Source of the DNA: Cycas panzhihuaensis
Taxonomy: Eukaryota; Cycadophyta
Assembly: GCA_023213395.1 (NCBI GenBank)
Contig: CM041465.1
Span: 83,397,741 to 83,461,740, forward strand
Length of the DNA: 64,000 nucleotides
Direction: 5' to 3'
Shown here: positions 58,207 through 64,000 of the stretch, in pieces
Position numbering within the stretch: position 1 is the stretch's first letter
Layout of the letters: every line of letters starts with the position of its first letter
The notes under the pieces: model-generated
The model's database searches: none
Told to the model about the DNA's origin: nothing
Seen by the model: the letters and a program-made list of their open reading frames with translations, nothing else
Position numbers and translations under genes: made by a program

Positions 58207-59474
58207 AAGGGGATCTATTCACTCCATTCCACTTGCATGGAGTCATTTTGCCTCTCCTTCACCTTCAATGTGAAGTATTGAGAGTGCATACATTTTTTTA
58301 AATATTTTGAGAGCATAAAATTATAGTATTTTACATGTTGCTATTTTGTACATGTGTGCAGAAATTCAGAGGTGAAGAATATAGGTTTTTGAAGCCGTTC
58401 AACTGCCAGAATAGTCCCAAAAACATTAAAGGCCCAAAATTTCATAAAAATTCAACCATATCAGAATTTGATGAAATTTGGCATGAAAGGTCGCCTTAAC
58501 TAGAGGATTAGTTTTTTCTTCTAGAGTAGCTTTAGATTCAGCCTACAACAGTGAGTTTTAGTTGTGACAAAAAAAGGGTAAATTTTGTGGATAAGTGATT
58601 TAAAGCACTTTTCCTAATAAAATCCTTCAATTATAAGCTGAAGATTTGAAAGTTTTATTAAGGGATCTAGTACATTTATGTCTTAAGATAATTTTAAGAT
58701 AAATCTCATCAAATTTCATCCACTAGTTAGTGAGATCTATGTAGTTTTCTCATGGTTGCTGATTTTGCCTATTCAACTCCATAAAGGACCTTGCAAGGGC
58801 ATTTCAGGTAATTTTTTGGCAGATTTTGTAGATGGTTCAGAAGAGAAAGTTAATGTACATATCAAAATGTAACTTTTGACATATTAAAGTCCAGATTCTG
58901 AGACAATTGATCTGGCATGATTTTACTTTGGTGTTTTTTTGGGCAGAAACATTTTTATGCCTTTTCTGAAATCTAACTTCACAAATCTATCAGAAACAAC
59001 ATTATGAACACTCTTTCCTTCTATCATAAATTCAGATTTTATTATTTAGGCCTTCAGATTTGTAATTTCTAAAAAATTATCCACTTATCATTATTTATAA
59101 AATTTGTGAAAAAGTCACAAAATAGGGCAAAATAACATGCATATAGATTTATAAAAATCATTATTTTAGTAGCAAGTTGATCCACTTTTTAGCCCATTAT
59201 GGATTTTGTATCAAAACCTCCAAAATTATATTTGGAAACATTGTACTAAAGTAAGGGAAACCTTGGATCGGAAGTAACATTCGGTTCCCCTGCTAAATAT
59301 AGCATGCTTTTCTATTTGCACACATAGCATAAAGCATCACAAAAGCAATAACAACAATAAAGCATCACAAAAGCATCAACAATAATAAAGCATCACAAAA
59401 GCAGCAACAACAATAAAGCAAGCATGAAAAACAAGCAAGCACATTTGACAAGTTTCTATTTTAGTTTTCAGTTA
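58207..59474 (+). other. Leader-like DNA of second copia unit
   Basis: No gag or protease is seen although the integrase follows at 59475. The 1.27 kb is too short for both, so they were deleted or never present. 58380-59240 contains phrases such as CAGAATTTGATGAAATTTGGC, which look like repeated noncoding DNA. A 28-base tandem repeat lies near its end. Confidence 0.5.
59329..59424 (+). repeat. 28-base tandem repeat
   Basis: ATAAAGCATCACAAAAGCA units start at 59329, 59357 and 59385, with a partial unit at 59413. The variable part is AAC-rich. Confidence 0.95.
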
Positions 59475-59742
59475 TATGGAAAATGTGAAGCTTGTATCAT
59501 TGTCAAATCTCATCAATAACCCTTTTCCAAAAGTCAGTAGAAATCAAGCCATCCATTACAATTGGTACACTCTGATTTGTGTGGGCTAATGCCCATTCCT
59601 TCACTAAAGGGCAAGCTATATTACATCTCTTTCATTGATGATTTCACTAGAAAAGTATGGGTAGCTTTTCTACACAAGAAAGATGAAGCATTCTGTATAT
59701 TGAAAGAATTCAAAGCCCTCACTGAAAAAGAGTCAGGTTATT
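59475..59742 (+). pseudogene. Copia integrase fragment cut by gypsy insertion
   Basis: An 89-codon stretch starts in the zinc-binding domain (YGKCEACIIVKSHQ, both Cys kept). It passes two stops at expected Gln codons and continues LQLVHSDLCGLMPIPSLKG, YYISFIDDFTRKVWVAFL, ILKEFKALTEKESGY. It is better preserved than the integrase at 55060 and differs in sequence, so it comes from another copia family or a younger copy. It breaks at 59742, where the gypsy LTR starts. TTATT (59738-59742) should recur after the missing 3' LTR. Confidence 0.9.
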
Positions 59743-60663
59743 TGTTAGGATATATTGTGACAACATAGGCCTTGAGGAAGACAGAATACATGTTTGTATT
59801 GACCAAAGGAATGTAGGTATAGACTGTACAAAGGTACGCACGAGGTGAAATAGTGGAAAAACTAGCATTTTGGGTACGTATGATAGGTGCATACCTGGAA
59901 TAGGTATGCAACACAGATACGTACCAGTGATAGAACAAAAATAGACGGAAGTGGTACGCATGATAGTACAGGACCGGTAGAAGCCTGGGGAGTTGCTAGA
60001 CGTACATACAGATGTATGAACAATATTAAAGAATTGGTTAAGTTATAACCAATTACTAATGAAAAGGTACGCTTCACTAAAGGGGTACGGTTATGACAGA
60101 CAGTCATAACCCTTCAGCCAAAAGGTACAAAGAGGTACATTTAAGGAAGCACGCAAGGACCATTTGAAGGGTGAGAGCCGAGTGATTTAATCCCATGATA
60201 TACTCTTAGAGAGTGAGAGCCGAGTGATTTAATCCTATTATATACTCTCAAGGGTGAGAGCCAAATATTCAGGGTATGCAATGGTACAGATGATAATATG
60301 TATAATAACCAATTGGAGCAGTGAATATTAATGAGTACCATCTAGGTACGCATGTAATGAGTGTATACTCTTTGGAATGCATAGGAATGCATTCCAGCCC
60401 TTTGTGTAATTAAACTTATTGCTTAATGGAAAGAAGAGTTACGTGGAAAACTATGTATTCTCTATGTTATGAGGATGAAATACTGAATATGTGATGATTT
60501 CTATGCTACTATGTACTGTTGTGATATAATTCTATGGAAACATTAAATAATCTGTGGAATGTATGTGGATAACCATGTTGACTATATCCTAACTAGACTA
60601 TAGCCTATGTAACCTTGATGAGTGCACCTTTCCCATAAGTGAAGTGGGAAAACTAAGTCAAGA
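59743..60663 (+). repeat. 5' LTR of gypsy copy 2
   Basis: Opens TGTTAGGATATATTGTGACA and ends AAGTCAAGA. It is 921 bases against 832 in copy 1, mainly because of a 42-base triplication. It contains about ten GTAC-centred boxes. Confidence 0.9.
60171..60270 (+). repeat. 42-base repeat expanded in the LTR of copy 2
   Basis: GTGAGAGCC starts at 60171, 60213 and 60254, with GAGTGATTTAATCC..ATATACTCT between. Copy 1 has a single GTGAGAGCCAAGTATTCA at this place. Confidence 0.9.
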
Positions 60664-60803
60664 TTGGTTCTGTTGCCTACGCCCATTGAGGAGGGACAGG
60701 GCCTAGGAGTCTCAAAAAGAGGAATGTGTAAAAGGTAGAGGACCTTGGCTGTCGTCATGATGGTAGGTTGTAACTAAGCCTTCAGTAGCCAGGGGACCTT
60801 CCA

Positions 60804-62540
60804 ATGCCACCTAAGAGGCCTTCAAAGATGAAAGAGCCACAAAAGAATACTTCATCCAAAGGAAAGGAAACAAGCAGACAAAGGGCATTACAATGGTCGA
60901 AGGAATCCAAACTGAGAAGTGTAAAGAGATTAAGTTCACAGAACAACAAGACTAAGGGACAGTCCATTGAAGAATTTGAGGCAAGTGGAGCCTAGACACC
61001 TCAAGAAAAAGAAGAGGGAACTAAGGGCGAACGTATGGTATTAACACCAGCCCCAATCAAAGATGACCTATTTAGCCCAAAATATGAAGAAAAATCAAAG
61101 GTGAATAAGGAACATAAACAAACTTTAAAAGAGGGAAGTATACCTGTGGAGGATAGTCCAAAGGATCTAAGTGATAGTGAAAAGAAGGCAGAGGAAGGTC
61201 CCTTAGCATATTGGGAAAATAATCTCACAAGATAGCTTTTTGAGGATTCATCAGAAAAGGGATATGATCAATCATATATAATAGTGACACCATTAATAAT
61301 ACAAGTACTAGGTGTAGTACAAACTATATATATTAAAACCCCATTTAAGAATCCATTATTTGGAAAGGATAATACTATAGTAGGCACTCCAAGTACATCC
61401 CCAAATGAGGAGAAAAATGAAGAATCACCATCAGGTGGGACACCATTACAATCCCCCAAGATGGATGATTACAGAGACTTTGGAAAGTTGATTTTCAATG
61501 ACACTTCAGATCCAGCAGAATACGTATACCTCTTTTAGAATCTGATTGATGTGAAAAAGATTATAGACGAGGATGAGATAAAAGCCAGATTCACCTGTAC
61601 ATTAAGGGGAGTACTGTTGGCATGGTACAAAGAAATAAACAAGAATGACTCATGGGCAAAAATCAAGAAATCCTTCGAAGAAAGATTCTAGAAATTCAGA
61701 AGCAATGAAGCTATGGAAATTGCCCTAAGAGAGATCAAACAAAGGCTGGGAGAATCGGTGTTAACTTATATCAGTAGAATGAAAATCATTATGGCTAGTA
61801 TGATTAACGAAATGGTAACTGACCACAATATGAAGAACTATTTTGTTAGGGGATTGAATGAAAAACTGAGAGCCATGATGCATACCCATTCATTGAAATC
61901 ATTTAAAAATACCCAAGATTTAGCATTGGACTTTGAAATGGAGATGGATGCATAGGCAGGAGGACATGACTCCCTCCTATTAAGATTGCAAGAGGAAATC
62001 AGGGAACTCAAGCAAAACCAGTATAATTGACCCTTCTGCCAGGTGGGAGTAGTAGAAGAGGAATCATAACTAGAAGCCCTAAGAAAGGAAGTGGCGAGGT
62101 TAAAATTAAGAAATAACAGAGAAGAAGAAATAACAAAGAAAAAAGACCATGCAGGTAGAGTAACCAAATAATACCATATCTATGAAGAGAATTCACATAC
62201 GACCAAAGAATATGAACTTAATCCAAAGAATATCATATTGTACCAAAGGGACAAATGGTACCACATATGCGATGTAGATTCATATATGATTAAAGATTGT
62301 TTCTACAATCCCAGAGAGAAAGCCTACAGAGGATGGGGTAGGGGAAGGGGAGGCAACCCACCTTGGAATGTTTACACAATGAGGGGTACATAAGAGCCCT
62401 CGAGAAAGAAACAACCCATGGGAAGATGCCTTATTTGTTTACAATTTAGGCACTGGAAGTCTGAATACCCAACTAAACAAGAATCTGACGAAACCATTCG
62501 TGTCACGATAATTGCAGCCCAAGTGAGCATAAGATAGAGG
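60804..62540 (+). pseudogene. Gag with zinc knuckles, gypsy copy 2
   Basis: The ATG at 60804 (MPPKRPSK) matches copy 1. The Gag core lies at 61590-61960 (CTLRGVLLAWYKE, NYFVRGLNEKLRAMM). The first knuckle at 62427-62468 keeps C-x2-C-x4-H but its last Cys is Tyr. The second near 62500 has a codon inserted between its two Cys and ends in Tyr. One frame runs from the start to the first knuckle without shift, interrupted by stops such as 61689 and 61953, where copy 1 has CAA. Confidence 0.9.
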
Positions 62541-63530
62541 ATTATAAAGGAAAGACCAAAGCCACTATCCTAATGACGATTATACCGAAAAGTAAAAATA
62601 TAAAACTCCAAAATAAATAGAAGGAGAAATAGAATGCAGAATACCTGGATCCACAAATAGAAATAAATCAGTTTAAGCAAGTAAAACAAGTGTTGGATGG
62701 CTTAGCTCAAGAAGAAAATGCATTACCAATGGGGAAACCAGAAATCAAATATATATACGTATGGAAAAATAAGCAAAAGGAAAAAGAAAACATACTAGAA
62801 GAACCAAAGATATAGCCTCAGATGGTGCAGATGGAAGAATTATTCAAAGGATTACCAGCTGAGGACATTCTAAGAATGCTATTGCTAATGGAGAACTTGG
62901 TCAAGCAACTATAATTAACTATCCCCTTATGCCAAGTCATTAATTGGATTAAAGGAGGAATATTACAACATAGAATTACAAAGAGTTTAAAGAAAGTAAT
63001 GCCATCATTCGACATGGATCCTATGGTGACAATGATGGTGCTTGGAGAAACATTCCCAAAAGTAATTGTCGACGGAGGCGCAGCCGTTAACGTATTACCT
63101 GCTTCAACATGGAAAAAACTAGGAAGCCTAAAGTTGGAGGTAGCAACGTATTTATTAAAGTTGGCTAACGAATTATTAGTGCAACCTATATGAAGACTAG
63201 TTGATATTAAGGTGGATGTGGTAGGAATTATTGTAAAGATTGACTTTATGATCGTAGAAATAGAAAAGAGATAATACCCTGTCTAGTATTATTAGGAAGG
63301 CCTTGGTTATACAAGACCCAATGCCTCTAAAATTGGAAGAATATGACTTTCACTTTGTCAGATAATGGGAATAAAGTGGTATTACCAATGTTGGGAAGGA
63401 GCTCCATTGAGATGATACCAGACACGGGATCCAGTACGACTGTCCTAAGCGAAACAATAACCTCTTCCCTTGATGAAGAGAGTCTCTATCATACTACTGA
63501 AGAACCTACCAAATTGATCAACCACTAAGA
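62541..63530 (+). pseudogene. Linker and aspartic protease, gypsy copy 2
   Basis: A Lys-rich linker, then MPSFDMDPMVTMMVLGET and the active site IVDGGAAVNVLPAS at about 63070. Further on come LLGRPWLYKTQCL-like residues and FTLSDNGNKVVLPMLGRSS. Frameshifts at about 62480 and 63270 and a stop at 63190 break it. Confidence 0.88.
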
Positions 63531-64000
63531 AGTAGAACTTACTTACTTTGGAGAAATATACAACTCTTCAGACAATGAAAATGAGATGAGATTTTTGGAT
63601 TACTAGCTACAAGATGCATATGAAGTCAACCCTTCATCCTATAGGTGTTACCTACTTTCTTAGAATGTAACTGAGGATGTTGATATTAAATCTAAATTTG
63701 TTGATTATACGAGTGTTAATAATAATATTAAAAACCTAGACCCAAACCCAAATCCCCCTTTTAATCCAAAACCTTACCCTAATTCACCTCCTAATACCCC
63801 AACCCCCTCTAACCCTAACCTTCCCTCTACCTCCAGTGTGGGTCTTGAGGTAGGCTGCCCTTCCCCACCCCCATCGTAGCCCGAGGAAGGAAGTAACAAA
63901 CCTTCCTCATCTTCTTTAGAGGTACACCTACCTAACATAAGATCTTTTTTAACCATCAGTGCTAAATTTAAGGAAAAAGAAAAGGAACTTACTGAGAGTA
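63531..64000 (+). pseudogene. Protease tail and start of Pol frame, gypsy copy 2
   Basis: An acidic, then Pro/Asn-rich tail leads to the same GAGGAAGGAAGTAA junction (about 63882-63895) as in copy 1. In one frame it gives GRK-stop, while the neighbouring frame stays open to the window end (EEGSNKPSSSSLEV...). The Gag-like domain expected next would begin just beyond the window. Confidence 0.7.

Larger units (their letters stand above)
59743..64000 (+). mobile_element. Ty3/gypsy retrotransposon, copy 2 (runs off window)
   Basis: Second member of the family at 19434, inserted in copia integrase. Present are the 5' LTR, primer site, gag, zinc knuckles, protease and the start of the Pol frame; RT and the rest lie beyond the window. 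Comparing the two copies exposes which stops are copy-specific. Confidence 0.93.

Noticed and set aside
58079-58273. 64-codon frame near 58.1 kb
   Set aside because: It spans the end of a copia LTR and its primer site, so it is not a gene.

Overview
The window is plant nuclear repeat DNA. I found no intact cellular gene, tRNA, rRNA or CRISPR array. It is AT-rich except for two GC-richer insertions. Everything recognisable is retroelement: Ty1/copia elements with initiator-tRNA-Met-type primer sites, Ty3/gypsy elements with Athila/Tat-like features, and plant L1-type LINEs with a DUF4283-like ORF1 and an RNase H tail. This composition means a land plant with a large, slowly purged genome. A gymnosperm or fern would fit, but that is inference.

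Layout. 0-1 kb is the 3' end of an LTR element sitting in a copia element (1.06-7.1 kb). That copia is itself split by a non-autonomous copia-like element (2.04-5.56 kb) carrying an antisense fragment of a host adenylate kinase 6 (AK6/FAP7) gene. From about 7.1 to 40 kb lies one very old gypsy element broken by three later insertions: (a) a 9.8 kb GC-rich gag-protease element with 2.5 kb LTRs (9516-19304, TSD CCATC); (b) a 10.5 kb gypsy element (19434-29939, TSD TGAGC); (c) a 6.4 kb LINE (32118-38546, 16-bp TSD).

41-51 kb holds old debris: an antisense gypsy integrase piece, a copia LTR with a duplicated primer site, a CA/TA microsatellite, a 5'-truncated antisense LINE with a 14-bp TSD, and one dispersed repeat pair. 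51.5-58.2 kb is a complete but dead copia element. Its right LTR is followed directly by a second primer site and part of another copia (to 59742), which is interrupted by a second copy of the 10.5 kb gypsy family (59743 to the window end).

The most unusual item is this gypsy family. Besides gag, zinc knuckles, protease, RT, RNase H and integrase, its second reading frame begins with a second Gag/capsid-like domain fused upstream of RT, and a further ORF of about 350 codons lies between integrase and the 3' LTR. Most in-frame stops in the old elements fall where Gln or Arg (CAA, CAG, CGA) is expected, which is the signature of C-to-T decay of methylated DNA. No element here looks able to move by itself. 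All reading was by eye; domain names rest on motif recognition, not on searches.
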